Assembly: GCA_020744225.1 (NCBI GenBank)
Contig: JAGMWG010000002.1
Location: 2,695,376-2,759,375, forward strand
DNA: 64,000 nt
From: Paraphoma chrysanthemicola
Taxonomy: Eukaryota; Ascomycota; Dothideomycetes; Pleosporales; Phaeosphaeriaceae
Reading direction: 5' to 3'
The notes beneath the pieces are model-generated. The model was given only the letters and a program-made list of their open reading frames with translations. It was not told the DNA's origin and searched no databases. Below, piece after piece: positions 35,871 to 48,339 of the stretch. Numbering within the stretch: position 1 is the first letter of the stretch; each line of letters opens with the position of its first letter. A program made the translations under genes and the position numbers.

Positions 35871-38038
35871 AAGGCGGCTATCAGCTTGTGCAAAAGTGTT
35901 GATGTCTCGCCCCGACTTCAGATCTGTGCTATATTATATAGCATGGTCGATGAGCTACGAGTGTTTCCATCCTGCCCGGCATCCTGAGCTGAGAGAGTGG
36001 TTATAATGTGCGAAGAATGAATATTTGTTTGAGCGCGGAATGTGGTGTGTGATTCTCGTCCTCGAGTCACTTTACGCGTAGACAACCGAGACACTCGAAT
36101 TAACTGTGAAGCACCGGAATCACTTTCTCCTCTAGAAATTCAAGTGCTGCACCATCGATTCTCAACGCGCAGATATAATAATTGGCTTGAACAAAGTCTA
36201 GGTAAGGATTTATATTGAAGCCATGGCAAAGACACACAAAAGTTTCGAGGGTAGGCAGATATCCGCAATGGCGGAAGATCTCTGCAACTGCCTCATTTCT
36301 GTGGACGTCAATTGCCAAAGAATGTATTTGCATCGGAGACGTTTCGTAAGTCTGGATTGAACTTGAAACCCGCACCTCCATGGTGTCTGAATAGCCACAC
36401 TACCACTTTTCCGCAATCCTATCGCCGTTCAATTCATGATTGCTCTTTGACTTTACATCCTGTCCATACCCGTGCCCTTCGCGCTTCACTCTGCCACACA
36501 CCTCTCCCACGTCGCTCAAGGACTACTGTGGCTCTTTGATGAGCTAGTAGCATCCTACGGAGCCAACAGCCTCTACCCTACACTGAACTCCTTTGGCGCC
36601 ATCATCCCGCGTTCATTACGTCCACGTGCATTCTCTGTCGGCCAATTGCCCGTCCCAATCTGGAAGACACTTGTGGCTGAGTATACGCGAAACCAACGAT
36701 AACGTTCGAATAAACCACCAAGAAGAGAATATACGTCCCGAAGGGGGTCAGAAAGTCAACTGGAAGTCTTTTCACGTTGTCACTCAAGCTCAGATCGCTG
36801 AAGTACGAATATCTTGTGCTTGGCTGCTTTGCCAATGATGATGTTTTGGACACTACACGGTTATACTTCTGCTGTCGCAGAGCCCAGAAAGAACGGAAGG
36901 AGGATTAGATTTAGATGTTCGGCTGCTGCTTATGACCTCTGGAAAGGGAACGATCGTCAAGTTGTGCCAATGCGCATAAGACTTAAGAAGAAGCGACAAT
37001 CCAGTACATGATGAGTGACTTGACAAAGGCGACAGTCATGTGTTGCGCCAGTTCTTCATCGCTACAGTGGCCAGCCTTAGACCGCCGCTATCAATGTCAT
37101 GGTCCCTTGTGAAATTGATCTTTCTCAAATTGAATACGGCAGTGTACGCGATACCCACCCCAATAGCGCGCTTCAAATCTGGTATCGCGCTCAATAACGC
37201 GCTCAAAGCAGTGCAAAGCCGCTTCGCGGTTGAATTAATAACACCACAGGAGGCCTCAATTGAAGTTGTCTGGGCGTTCTGAGATGTGGAAGTTGCTACT
37301 CGATGATAAACCCCTACGTTATAATACTGAGCGGCGCCCTTTTGAGTGGAGGCTGTTACTGTTCGAGTCAGTGAAGATCGCAGCCAAATCATGGTAAATG
37401 TATATTTCATGGTGGAACGCTGCTGGAATATCTAGTTTGCGGTTGACTTCGAGTTTCTTTCGTTGGCCGTCATTGCTTCGTGAGTCCCGCCATTCTGAGT
37501 GGCTGCAGTCGCGAAGGGAGAAGCGTTATTTCATGGGTTACTATTGTTGTGAAGCGAGTAATAGCCTGTCATTTCCAGATGAATCTAGAACACACGATTA
37601 TGGAAAAGAAGATCTAGCGGTACTAGCGACTTTAAGGTCACATAAACCGCCAAGGATACGTTTCTGGTATAGCGTACTGGAGTGCCAAACCTAGAAATAA
37701 AAGGGCCGATCCGGTAACGGCTTCACAAAACGCTCCCGCTCCGTTATGTGGTGTTGGCTTTTGATTATTCAAGCATGGCTGTGTAACACACTTCAAAGAC
37801 TCATGATGAAGCGGTGTGTGCGGCCGTACTACGGCGACATATAAGAAAGATGACCAATGCTATTCATATGTGGTGCTTGTTGAAATTGGTCTAGTGGGAC
37901 CGATGAACCTTCGCCTCCAATTCCGTCTCCTTAAAGGTCGTCCTTTGGAACCAAAAATCTTTGCAGTTCAATCTACGATATTCAGCGTTTGAAAACTTTC
38001 ATCTTATTAAGTTCCTGATACTCCCAAGCAGTGGAGAC
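35871..38038. other. gene-poor stretch
   Basis: No supported gene. Frames at 36100-36381 (-), 36472-36702 (+) and 37036-37410 (-) are 75-125 codons long but show no recognised motif. They could be relics or chance. The last ~300 bases should contain the promoter of the reductase at 38039. Confidence 0.45.
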
Positions 38039-38994
38039 ATGTCACAAATTATCAAGAATGTCGCCCTTTCAGGTGTAAGTCTACCCGGACAACTCAGAGA
38101 TCAAGCCATGACATAACACAGGCAACCGGCACCCTCGGCTCTACTCTCCTGACTAGCCTTGTCAACAACGGCAAGTTCAATATTACTGTCATTGCTCGCA
38201 GAGAGGGTCAATCAGTCCCTGCAGGCGTATCGGTCAAGGTCGTCAACACTGACTCTGTCAACGCCATCGCTGAAGCTCTGCGCGGTCAAGATGCTCTTGT
38301 TGACGCAACATCTGGCCCGGACCCCACACTTGGGATCCGCTTCATTGATGCCGCGGTCGCTGCGGGCGTGTACCGCTTCATTCCAAGCGAGTTTAGCGCC
38401 GATATTCAGAGTGCGGAAGCTCGCTCTCCACTCGTCTTCCACGGAAAGAACCAAGCGTTTGAGCACCTGAAGACGCTGGCTGCTGAGGGTAAGATCACGT
38501 ACACGACCATTTCCAATTCGGCTTTCCTAGACTGGAACCTGCGCACTGGTTTCATCAATATCAACATTTACGACAAGAAAGTTCAGTACCTTAATGACGG
38601 TACTGATATATTCCCCTGGACGCACCTGTCCTCAGTCGGCACTGCTGTGGCCAACGTGCTTGCGAACGCCCAGGAAACGCAGAACCGGTCTTGCTATATC
38701 TCAAACATCAGAAAGAGTCAGAAGCAGATGGTTGACCTCGCCAAGGAGAGCTTAGGGGCTGACGGCTGGGAAGAATCAACTCTGGATGCGGATAAAGCGC
38801 TGAAGGCCGCAACGGAGAGCATGCTTTCTGGCATCGTCAATATGCAGGTCATCGGAGATATGATTCGGTGGTCGTGCACGGTCTACTCCCCCCGTTGGGA
38901 ACATCAAGATGACAATGAGTTGTTGGGCGTAAAGAGCATGACTGATGATGAGGTGCGAAAGGTGATCAAGGAGATTGCTGCAGAGAAAAAGTAG
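38039..38994 (+). CDS. NmrA-like / isoflavone-reductase-like NAD(P)-binding protein
   Basis: Two exons, 38039-38074 and 38122-38994, giving 302 residues. The intron sits inside the dinucleotide-binding motif: VALSG then ATGTLGSTL, together GxxGxxG. ITVIARRE follows as the beta-2 edge that selects NADP. FIPSEFSADI and the K in HGKNQAFEHLK match the PCBER/isoflavone-reductase-like branch of atypical SDRs, where this lysine is catalytic. Length is normal. Fungal members reduce aromatic or quinone-like compounds or act as redox sensors; the substrate is unknown. It lies alone between gene-poor stretches. Confidence 0.9.
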
Positions 38995-39875
38995 AGGGCA
39001 TGGGAGATGATGCACGTACGATATCCATGGATAGAAGGATGGTGGTTATCCAGAGAGCGTATATGTAGATGAAGCAAGGTTTGAAGGTTGAAACCTTAGG
39101 ATAAAATGTCATCGTGGGATAGTCTCGCGTTCAAAGAGTCCCCAATGCCCGGGCCTTCCGGACGTCTACTACTTAAATGACTCATGTAAATCAACAGACT
39201 CTGCACCACCAATTCGTCGATCGTGTATCATCATTTGTATAATCAAGGCCACTGAGAGGATTCATTTCCGATTGGCGACACGAGTACAAAATCGCTCAAG
39301 CGACTCGAGTTCCGTTCGATGTTTTGGATCGCTCATTCTCTAAGATTTGAGTGCAGCGGAGAAGCTGGTGGTAAAGGATAGGAGCTCCTTCTATTGTCGT
39401 TCACTAATGGGTGGGCCAGGAAGCCCATCGGTGACTTCGTCCCGCGTTGTGAATTGTAATGCTAGAAGTTGCTTGGGCTCAATCATCGCATTTCGTCTTG
39501 GGTAATCGCAACTTGGTGGCTGCTGCTACCTTCGGCAGTCGTTACCAGCAGCCCTGTAGATAGATGTTTAGAAGACACCGATCACATCATAATGGGAACC
39601 TCGAGTGTTCCTGAAGTCGTTTCGTCAATGTCAATTTTCCGAATGATCGCCGATCGGTCGCGTTACTAACCATATTTGGGATCAGAATCCGCCAAGACCT
39701 GCTCTTGGCGGAATATCATGCGTCATTCGGCCCTCCCTCTTTCCAATCATCATCGCCTCATCGCCTCATCGCTTCATCTCTCATGCAGCAAACTTCGTAA
39801 CGCTGAGACTTGTAGGGGGCAGAAGCGGCGAGCCGTTGTTCATGATAGAAACACTTACAATCAATCGAAGTTAGC
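38995..39875. other. intergenic region
   Basis: Contains the promoter of the regulator starting at 39876. A 66-codon plus frame at 39469 starts hydrophobically but shows no family likeness. No gene supported. Confidence 0.45.
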
Positions 39876-41554
39876 ATGAAGCTGAAACAGGATACCGTTT
39901 GCCACACTTGCAGAGCCCACAAGATAGGGGTAAGCATTCAGAGCTTTCAGGCAATTTCATGTCAGCCCCTCTGACTGTTGCGTACAGTGCGACGGAAAGC
40001 TACCAATTTGTTCTCAGTGTCGTCACACTGGACGACAGTGTAGAGGCTACAAGCTCGATACAGTCTTTGTTCCGTATAGCGCAAAAACGCTCCCAAGGTC
40101 GTCTAGAAAAGCCCAGTCCACTAAACGATCGGCCGAGGTACTTCCAAACATCAGCTCAGCGGCTCGCAACATTACCGGAACAGACGCGCGACAGCTCCGA
40201 CGATGTCAAATCTCCAGAACAATTAACTCAGCATCGTCTGATGAGTTCACAGCGGTAATTCTTAATTTGTTCGTCCCGAGATACCAACAGAACTTGACAT
40301 CGTTCGATACGAGTACAAGCCAGACCTGTGGGGCCTGGGTGGGGTTGTTGCCCAGCCTTGTCGCTCGAGCAGGTTCTAGGGAGCTGATCTCTTCAGCCAC
40401 TAAGGCCTTTGGAACAATTATACTCGACAGAAGTCACCAAGGTAAAAGCACAAGCTTTCAAAGCCGCGAAGCCTACATTGCCACGTTGCAGCAGCTAAAA
40501 CATGACTTACTATTGCCTAAAAGAGTTTTCAGGATAGAGACCGCGGCTGCTATCGTATGCTTAGCAATGGCAGAGGTACGTGCACATGGCTCGCGGGGAA
40601 CGGCGCTAGCTAATGACTTGCCTCCATTAGTTGATGCTCCCAACTTCGGACGACAGTATTCCTGCACATTTTGGAGGACTCGGTGCACTAATCAGTATGT
40701 TTCCTCCTGAGCTGTTCAGCACAGGAGATTTTCATGCCATGTTCGTGGGATGTAGAGCTGTTCTTGTGAGTAGGAGGACCGGATAGTTCCTGACTACGTC
40801 TATCTGATACGAGGTTTAGTTGTTCCAAGCTCTTACTGCGCGGAAATCAACATTTCTCGGCCAAGAGGAGTGGTTGATAACGCCATTCCGACACCATCCA
40901 CCTTCCGAAATACAAACACTCCTGGGGGATGCAGCGATCCTCCCATATATCATGGAGAACGTCGATATTTTAAAAACCCTCCCACAGGACGCAGCAGTAC
41001 CAAGAGCCCGCAAAATGAAGATGCTGTTAGAAGAGGTACTTCGGCGCCTATCAAAGTGGAACTCGCGTTCTGCAAGAGGTGCGAATGGTCCTCCCGACCC
41101 CTCCCAACAAATGGAGGCCCTAGATCCTCCCCAGCATGCAGAATCGCACCTCTGGTTTCCGAGCTTACTTGCAGCAAACGTACATACACATCTGTGGGCC
41201 TTTCAGATAATATGTCTCACTGAGTTGGAAAAACTAAATCCATATTTGTCTGATCACGATTTTGCACGCAAAGAAGGCGAGGCACAGAAAGAAATCGATG
41301 CAAGGAGATCTGTGTTTGCTGCCAGGATCTGTCAGTGCATGAAATATTTGCTACAAGATGAGATGAAGCTCTTCGGGCCAGCTTCTGCTTTATTTCCTCT
41401 GAAAATTGCATATGATGAGCTTGACAGGGATAGAGAAAGAAACAAACAACAAATCGAGCGCTGCTCGAGGTATTTTGATCAAATTCGCGACAGAGGATAT
41501 TTGAGCAGATTCCTTTACCCCACGGAACGTAGAGAAATCGAGTTCTGTACATGA
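39876..41554 (+). CDS. Zn(II)2Cys6 transcription factor (second regulator)
   Basis: Four exons: 39876-39929, 39988-40575, 40631-40765 and 40820-41554, giving 503 residues; every intron is phase 0. The zinc cluster starts at residue 9: CHTCRAHKIG joined over intron 1 to CDGKLPICSQCRHTGRQC, exactly C-x2-C-x6-C-x6-C-x2-C-x6-C. The rest is a helical region with LFVPRYQQN and FRIETAAAIVCLAMAE, typical of short fungal Zn2Cys6 proteins with the fungal_trans_2-like or DUF3468-like domain. It ends FLYPTERREIEFCT. Nuclear location is expected; targets are unknown, with the neighbouring reductase or DJ-1 gene as candidates. The cluster lies at the very N-terminus, the usual arrangement. Confidence 0.88.
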
Positions 41555-42529
41555 TTGGGCGAACCAGGGCACGGATTGAGAAGCAGACTTCACGACTTCA
41601 ATGCAGGTGCAGCCCATCCACTCTTGCGCTCTATCCAGAGTTGGAAGAGAGCAAGATATTTGTCAAGTGCTTGTTCGCATGCTTTGAACATTTCCAAGCA
41701 AGCAAGCAAGAATCGAAATTTACAACCAATACAAATTTCGATAGAAAATGCCTACCTGCGTGAGTCGCTTGAGTGATTGAGCTATCTTGAAACTAATTCA
41801 ATGGAGGGTTTTGGGTCCCTAGCAAAAGCAATCTTGCTACATGCGAAGTCGCCGTGTACATTTATCTTAGAAGCGATCTTCTGGGCTAGAGCGGCCCAGT
41901 CGAACTATACAGCGCCCAATCTGTTGCAGTGTTCTCAACAAACGAATGTTTGAGGATTTCCTAGATTTATTCAATCATTTGAGGAACCGCAGGTAATTCA
42001 TTCGAGTGATTTGATGATTAGTAAAAACTTGTTTGAAGATGTCAAACTGTCAGATGAAATGCTGAAATGCGCTTGGGCATTTTAATGATTTGGATCAAAA
42101 GGATTGTTGTATGTGCTCTTACTCCTGTTAACTTTTGACGCGCTACCGCTATTTCGGAAGTGCAATGTTTTACAGATACCTGTCTTAAAGTAGGTGGAGC
42201 GTTCTTCGTGGCTGCAGGAGGAGTCACAGAACAACTTAAACATCATGATGATGAAGCCGGGACTAGGAGATGATCGACGGAAGGATTCTCCTTACCAGTG
42301 ATCGAATTGATAGAGAACACAGTTCCACAGTCAGCTATCGTGGCTGCTTACATGTTACTTATCTCATCACTGATTATATAACAGGAGGGCGTATGTTCAT
42401 TCGCTTCGATAGACTCTATTCATCACCCATTTAGTTCTTCATCTCCTTTCACAAGTACTCAAATCCACCAATCTATCTATAGACCACTTGCCAGAAATAC
42501 AACCTATCTGACATGGGATAACAGAACTA
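41555..42529. other. intergenic region between convergent genes
   Basis: 3' flanks of the regulator (+) and the DJ-1 gene (-). Short overlapping frames at 41551-41776 are accidental. No gene supported. Confidence 0.5.
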
Positions 42530-43222
42530 CTAAGGAAAGGCCGCACCCCAAGCCTCTCCTCTCCTCTCGAACTCCGCAACTTCTGCTACCCAATCTGCCG
42601 CCTCTTTACCCACGAACTGCTCGTAGACCCAGAGACTCGTGTCAATTCCTGAGCTAACGCCGCCGGCGGTCACAATTGTGACACCCGCATCCGTCGTTCC
42701 TGCATTGACCCATCGCTTCTTTACGATCTTAATCTTCGAATCGCCACCAGCAGCTTGGTCTGCCACCTGCTTCATCAGATTGAAGTCCAAATGATGTGTT
42801 GTTACTGTGCGGTTGGAAAGAATGCCAGATGCTGCAACAAGAATAGCACCTGTGCACACGGACTGAAGAAACCTCTTGCTGCCTTGTTTGCGGGGCGATA
42901 GAGAGGTGAATTTTCGAACCAGAGATGCAAGCTCTCTGCCTTCTTTCGATGCGATGAAGGTTTTGATAACGTCGCCGTGCGAACCTGGTATGACGAGAAT
43001 GTCGTACTCTTCGATCGTAGCTGCGACTTCTTCGAACGACGCGTTCGGGACATAAACTAAGGCGCTGGTCTGTGGTTTGATAGGATTGTGGTGCGCGAAT
43101 GAGGTTATGTCGAAGTTTGGTTTTATTGGGTCGGGTTGGGCGCTGTATATTTCCACTGGGCCGCTGAAATCCAAGAGGTCGCCTCCAGGGAAAAGATAAA
43201 CGGCTACTTTGTATAAGACCAT
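42530..43222 (-). CDS. DJ-1/PfpI-family class I glutamine-amidotransferase-like protein
   Basis: Single-exon gene of 230 residues. KVAVYLFPGGDLLDFSGPVE is the N-terminal strand and loop of the DJ-1/PfpI fold, with the conserved acidic residue in DFSGPVE. The nucleophile elbow is SVCTGAILVAASG, with the cysteine followed by TGA as in isonitrile-hydratase-like members. TTHHLDFN and the VTAGGVSSGID stretch complete the pattern. Fungal members of this branch are poorly characterised; isonitrile hydratase, glyoxalase III-like or chaperone functions are all possible. The ATG at 43222 directly precedes the first beta strand. Confidence 0.9.
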   Translation of the reverse strand: MVLYKVAVYLFPGGDLLDFSGPVEIYSAQPDPIKPNFDITSFAHHNPIKPQTSALVYVPNASFEEVAATIEEYDILVIPGSHGDVIKTFIASKEGRELASLVRKFTSLSPRKQGSKRFLQSVCTGAILVAASGILSNRTVTTHHLDFNLMKQVADQAAGGDSKIKIVKKRWVNAGTTDAGVTIVTAGGVSSGIDTSLWVYEQFVGKEAADWVAEVAEFERRGEAWGAAFP

Positions 43223-44616
43223 TTTGAAATATGAGAATGATCAAAAGATGTTTGCAAGAAGTTGCGCTGTTAGCTTTGAAAGTAATTACAAGAGACTGCA
43301 GGGGGAAGGGTTTTATAGGACTGCGTGTTGGATCGGGATAATTTGTGGTTTCTGCTCCCGTGCCGAAGCTTTATTGTTTTACTTCTATCACCTAATATCC
43401 GCCTACGTTACTAAGATGCCCCAAGAAACTGAGCAAATTAAGTTCAATCAATAGCTACAAAAGTCAGATGCAATGCAGACATTGCATTACTAATATGACT
43501 ATGCATCTACCCGTTCCCGAGAAGAATACTAAGCGTGAAGCCAATGTAGTCTCAGTGATAGATAATCACTTCTTCCGCCCCGCATGTCCAGACTTTTCAA
43601 CAGATATGCGTCTAGTCTACTCCTGGCAACTTTTCTCAAACAAACAAGCCAAAAAGCGCCTTGCGCTTCTATCAATTAAGTGCAGAATCGAGGTCTTTTT
43701 TCGGTCATTCGTTTGGTGTTTGACCAATTATAGAAGAGGTTGATTTGGCACTTGCGATTTTAGATCATCAAGTGCCTGCTGAACATCTGCTTCTTTAACC
43801 AATTGGCGCCGTGTTGCAGCTGAGTGGTGAAGAGGCGGTGAGGGAGGTCAAGTTACGCGGGGAATTATGGTACTACGAACAATGTGCAGCGGAATCATCG
43901 CCATAGAAGCTGAGAGCACTAGACTGAGTTGGGAACTAGAATCCGCCAAGTCTCCGAGTGCCCGCACTAGCCGCTGGGCTTGTGTCTCCTCAGCACGAAG
44001 TATTTCCCGGCAATCGGGCTTGGAGGTCCACGGGTCGGATGGACATTCTTTCTTGTGTCCGATAACCGGGCCAACCGGTAGCTGAAGATTACCAAGTCAA
44101 GAGCCCTGTGATCTCAATGTCTACCCTGCTACTGAAATCTCCGCATTCTCGGATCGGATGAAATCTTTGCTTTGAGCTCCGACACACGAGTTCAATCGGT
44201 ATTTGCAGATTACGAAGCCCTAAGCCTCAACATTAATTAGATTCACCCTGTGAGCAGCTATGTACCTTACTGATTTGAGTAAGGCAAGTGCGCAGCATCT
44301 AGAAGAGCGCAGGGATCACTACGTTTCATGGCCAAGCTCAACGGCCTTCCTGAATGTCGGTGAGCCATAATCGGGCCTCGAAATGCCAAGTTGAAACATC
44401 GTGATCCTGTACTGCTTGCGAATTGGAACGTCCGCCTACACAACAGCTTAATGATATCCGGCCATTTAGAGAAAGCGAACGTATGTATGGTACTGTATGC
44501 CGCACCACAAGTTCGTTACTATCATCGAAGTCGCGCATCAGACTCGGCATATATAAAACCGCTTTGACTTATCATCCATCGTTGCATCACAACCCAAACT
44601 TCCCTCGATCATTACG
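43223..44616. other. intergenic region
   Basis: Divergent promoter space between the DJ-1 gene and the carotenoid-oxygenase relic. Frames at 43468-43743 and 43867-44085 show no family features. A TATA element lies at its right end. Confidence 0.45.
44550..44557 (+). promoter_or_regulatory. TATA box of the carotenoid-oxygenase gene
   Basis: A perfect TATATAAA 60 bases before the ATG at 44617. Confidence 0.5.
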
Positions 44617-46615
44617 ATGGCACCCAAACAACAGCCTAGAGGTTACAATTGGCACATCATTACCGAGGACGAGCTCAAGTAGGCTCCTCCGCCTTACCTG
44701 CGCGATGTCCCAGAAACTCCGAAAGAGGTCGAGTGTAAGCTCAGTGGGGCGTGGACTACCTGGCTTCATGGCTCTTTTCTAAAGTTATTGCCTTTCTGAA
44801 CACCGAAGTACAGTTGGAAGTTCATGTTGACGAATACAGGGTTGGCGTTGGCCGTTTCACGGTTCCCACTTCAGTCGATGACTCGACGCCCAGAGTGGTA
44901 TCCCAGTATCTCTTTGATGGCCTGGCCCTGCTCCATAAGTTTCGAATTATTGATGGTCGCGTTCATTACATGAGTCGTTACACTCATGACGGCGTTATTC
45001 GACCAGCCAAGAGAGATGGCTACGTAACGAGCTCCTTCATGGGTCCAACCCAAACACTCCCCTCATAGTAGCTCAAGATCCCTGTTCAGCCTTACTAGGA
45101 GCTCAGGTAGGCGAGCGTCAAATAGTCGTGATCAGGACAACCAGATTCTAACCTCAGTGCAAAGCAAACCATGTATCTACCCAACGATCACTCGGCACCA
45201 GACGATATTAACATCAATGTGCAGCCGCGTCGAGGTATGCACCTTCCAATGGATAAGAACCCCAACTCTAGAGGCACACAAGCAGCAAACCCGGCCACTG
45301 AAGAGGTAAGTGAGGGTCTATGAGATTTTAGAATGAATTCTACTAAGCTCATGGTTGAATCTAGATCCTAGTTCATACCGACTGAAATGCGATGCAAGTC
45401 TGTGACGCGAGAACCCTCGAGCCGAAACGACTGCTTACTCATGCGTACATTGACCCGGAACTCGCTGGGAACGGTTGTTGTGCTCATCCTGTCCACGATC
45501 GTAAGCGAGGGCAAACTTTCAACTACCTGATCGACGCAGCGGGCATTATGTATGTTTTCGCATTGGATGTTGCATCGAACCCGGCAGCTCTACTATGGAA
45601 GTCACCGCTTCCCTGTAAGCCTTGCTATACACACGCTCTCGCAATGACCGATAAGTATGTTGTGTTCGTCAGGAACGTGAGTTGTACACTATCAAACTAA
45701 GAAGACGAATCTATCTTAGCTAATATGTAACAGCCGGTCTCTATGGATACCAGTGATCCCACAAAGCCTTTGATCGAAGCGATGCAGTGTGAACACGACT
45801 TTCCAACACTGTTCTACGTCTTAAACAAGAGTGACGGCAAGCTGTCAGTACTTCTGTGTCCCAAGTGTATGATTCAGTGCCCCTCAACTAAGCCAAACAG
45901 TGTTGCATCTTATCAAACGCCAAATTTCTATTTCTTCCACACAGCAAATGCGTACGATTTTGTGGATAGCGAGACCGGAAATGTGAATGTTCACGTTGAC
46001 ATTTGCAGCTACAAGGAGGAACATTATCCTTATTCGGAGTACAGTATTTCGAACATCATTAACCCCCTCAAGCCATACCAGGTTGGAAACCTTGTTCGGT
46101 ATGAGCTAGAAGCCGTGAACAAGATTGATCCCAGTGTCATTGGCCGCGGCACGGTCAAGGCTTCTATCCCAGGCATGGCGGCAGAACTCCCACGTGTCTC
46201 CAAGCCTGCCTCGATGGACCCCAACTATCGCTATGTCTACGGTGTATCTGGTAACGGTGTCGCCGCTCCAGGTACTGAAGTACGGATTGGGCGCCTTGGT
46301 AATGGGGTAGGAATTACCCACGCGTCGTTCTATGGTCATCTTTTCAAATCTGATTGGAAAACGGGCACGTTCAAATCGTGGATCCCACCGAATGATGAAA
46401 GATGTCCCACCGAACCAATTTTCATTCAGCGCCCTGGTGCGACAGAAGAAGCTGACGGAATTGTGATCACGATTACGATCAATCGTGAGGGTACGAACAG
46501 TATTCTTGTTGGGCTCGACGGCAAGACGTTTGAGGTGATAGCAAGGGCGGACATGCCACAGGTCTATGCGCTTGGTCCTCACGGTTCATTCGTTGAGGGA
46601 GACTTTGGTCTATAG
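44617..46615 (+). pseudogene. carotenoid cleavage oxygenase (RPE65/CCD family), decayed
   Basis: The order of family blocks is intact from the ATG at 44617 to the stop at 46615. Ligand-type regions are recognised: GNGCCAHPVHD, PCYTHALAMTDKYVVF, FFHTANAYD and a C-terminal GPHGSFVEGDFG, giving the four-histidine iron site. YLFDGLALLHKF is the usual N-terminal block. Breaks: an in-frame TAG after ITEDELK (~44678-44680), a frame change near 45055-45070 (the QTL to VAQDPC block), and a TGA at ~45386 after VHTD, just before NAMQVCDAR. Introns are inferred at ~44780-44834, ~45105-45205, ~45306-45363 and ~45678-45732. Such enzymes cleave carotenoids or stilbenoids with O2 and Fe(II). At least three lesions make a functional product unlikely. 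Confidence 0.75.
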
Positions 46616-48339
46616 AACAACATTTCATCTGTAGATAGCGCAGAAGTGCAGGCTGGAGCTCATTGTAAAAACAACGAAGATTAATTAGCACGTTTTCAGG
46701 ACATTCCTTTGATTCCTGCACATAGTAAGACAGGAGGCTGCTAACACATTATTAGTTTTATATCAACATACAAGAATCCTTTCGCTCTTGTATGGCACGC
46801 GGCGCCAGTTCGCTCGTCAGTTGCTGCTTCGCCAAAATTCTCCATATAGATGATTCCGTGATCATACAGCATTTCTGCAGCACACATTTGCCGAGCGGGC
46901 TTTCGCATTGATGATTCTCGACGCCCCGCAACAAACACAGCCACGCACAATGCCACCAATAGCCTCTCGCAGCATTGATTATGGCGCACCATGCAGACAA
47001 CCAAAAAGCAGACTGAGCGACACCAAGTATTTCGTGCGGGGTGGTTCGCAAAGTCTGACGTTGGCTATACCACAGTAGCTTCGAGCTCGCTTATCCTGAT
47101 ATTGACATCATTCATTACGCGGCCTGCCCTATTCTACCGCTTGAACATCCGCAGTCTTGTCCTGCTTGCAGTTTACTAATGCAGTCAGACACACTGTTTA
47201 GGTGGTATCATAACGGCGACCATCGAGCAATGCAAGTATCAGAAGATCTCAGAATGCGTGCATCAGAAAGTCGTCACATTGTTGCCTGAGGCCAACGCTG
47301 GCCCGTTGAATAGGCCCGTTGAATACATTCGGATCATGCACAATGCCAGACTGTTGTTCGCTATCTTAGGAGTACGCAGACCCGAAAGCAACACTCCTTC
47401 ATACGCCCTTTATTCTTTGTTCCACGCACACCCATCTCACCATTGCTCACGTACCGTGCCGGACTCCCATCTATATTAACGTTAGAGCGACAGCTCTCTA
47501 GAAGAACACACTAGGACCAACTCAGCTTCCAGTGCCTCATCATTTGGGTTTCTCCGCTTTCCCTCTAACGACAAACCAGCTAGAGAGATCCGATCCGACA
47601 CCTCGTCCTGTTCAAGCTCCGCCCTGCTTCGCCGGACAGTACCCGATCAGCTTTTGCCCCTAGGAATCTATCTCACCGCAAGGCGAAGCTCATATCAATT
47701 GCATATTCAGATTCACATCTCGTTCGATGCATCCAATCTGGGTTCGTTCATCTTGAGGTCAAGCTGCCAAAGCTCAGTATTCCAATCCAATGACCCCGGC
47801 GCTATCATGGCAGCACAACAACTACGCTCCCTGGCAGCCCAGCACTCGGGCCCGAGGCAATCCGCAAAAACCGAGTCAAACCGTTGCGAAACGCAAGATA
47901 AATCACAACATATCCGGACAACCCTTTGGCAAAAAGCAAAAGACTGTACATGAGCAGAAAGTCTCCGATGAGTTATTTCGCACTGCACAAACACCGCATC
48001 TTGGAGCTGTTTAATCGATCGGAACCAGGACTGGCGATATCCCACCCAGCAACGAAGAACGATGGCCTCGAAGGGGCTGGCGCTGGCAAGTAGCCAACTT
48101 TATGGTTGGCAAGGCCGAATTAGCCATCGTAGAAAGTGTAACAGAGACGACTATCTGCTTAAAAGCGTAGGTGTCTCGCAATCTTGTCGAGGACAATGAT
48201 TTGATGTTTTGCTTACTCAGCCTACGTGTTGACAACATCCAACTTCTCATATCCGAAACAGTCATGATTAGGGTATATTTGTATACATGAACATTAGATC
48301 CAATTTCATTCGACCACAGCCAACGCAAGAACTCAGCAC
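46616..48339. other. intergenic region
   Basis: No gene supported over 1.7 kb. The frames present (46741-47051, 47654-48045, 48011-48343) overlap on opposite strands without motifs. Confidence 0.45.

Noticed and set aside
36100..37410. Candidate genes at 36100-36381, 36472-36702 and 37036-37410
   Set aside because: Short, motif-less frames in a region of decayed DNA; no splice structure or family likeness was found.
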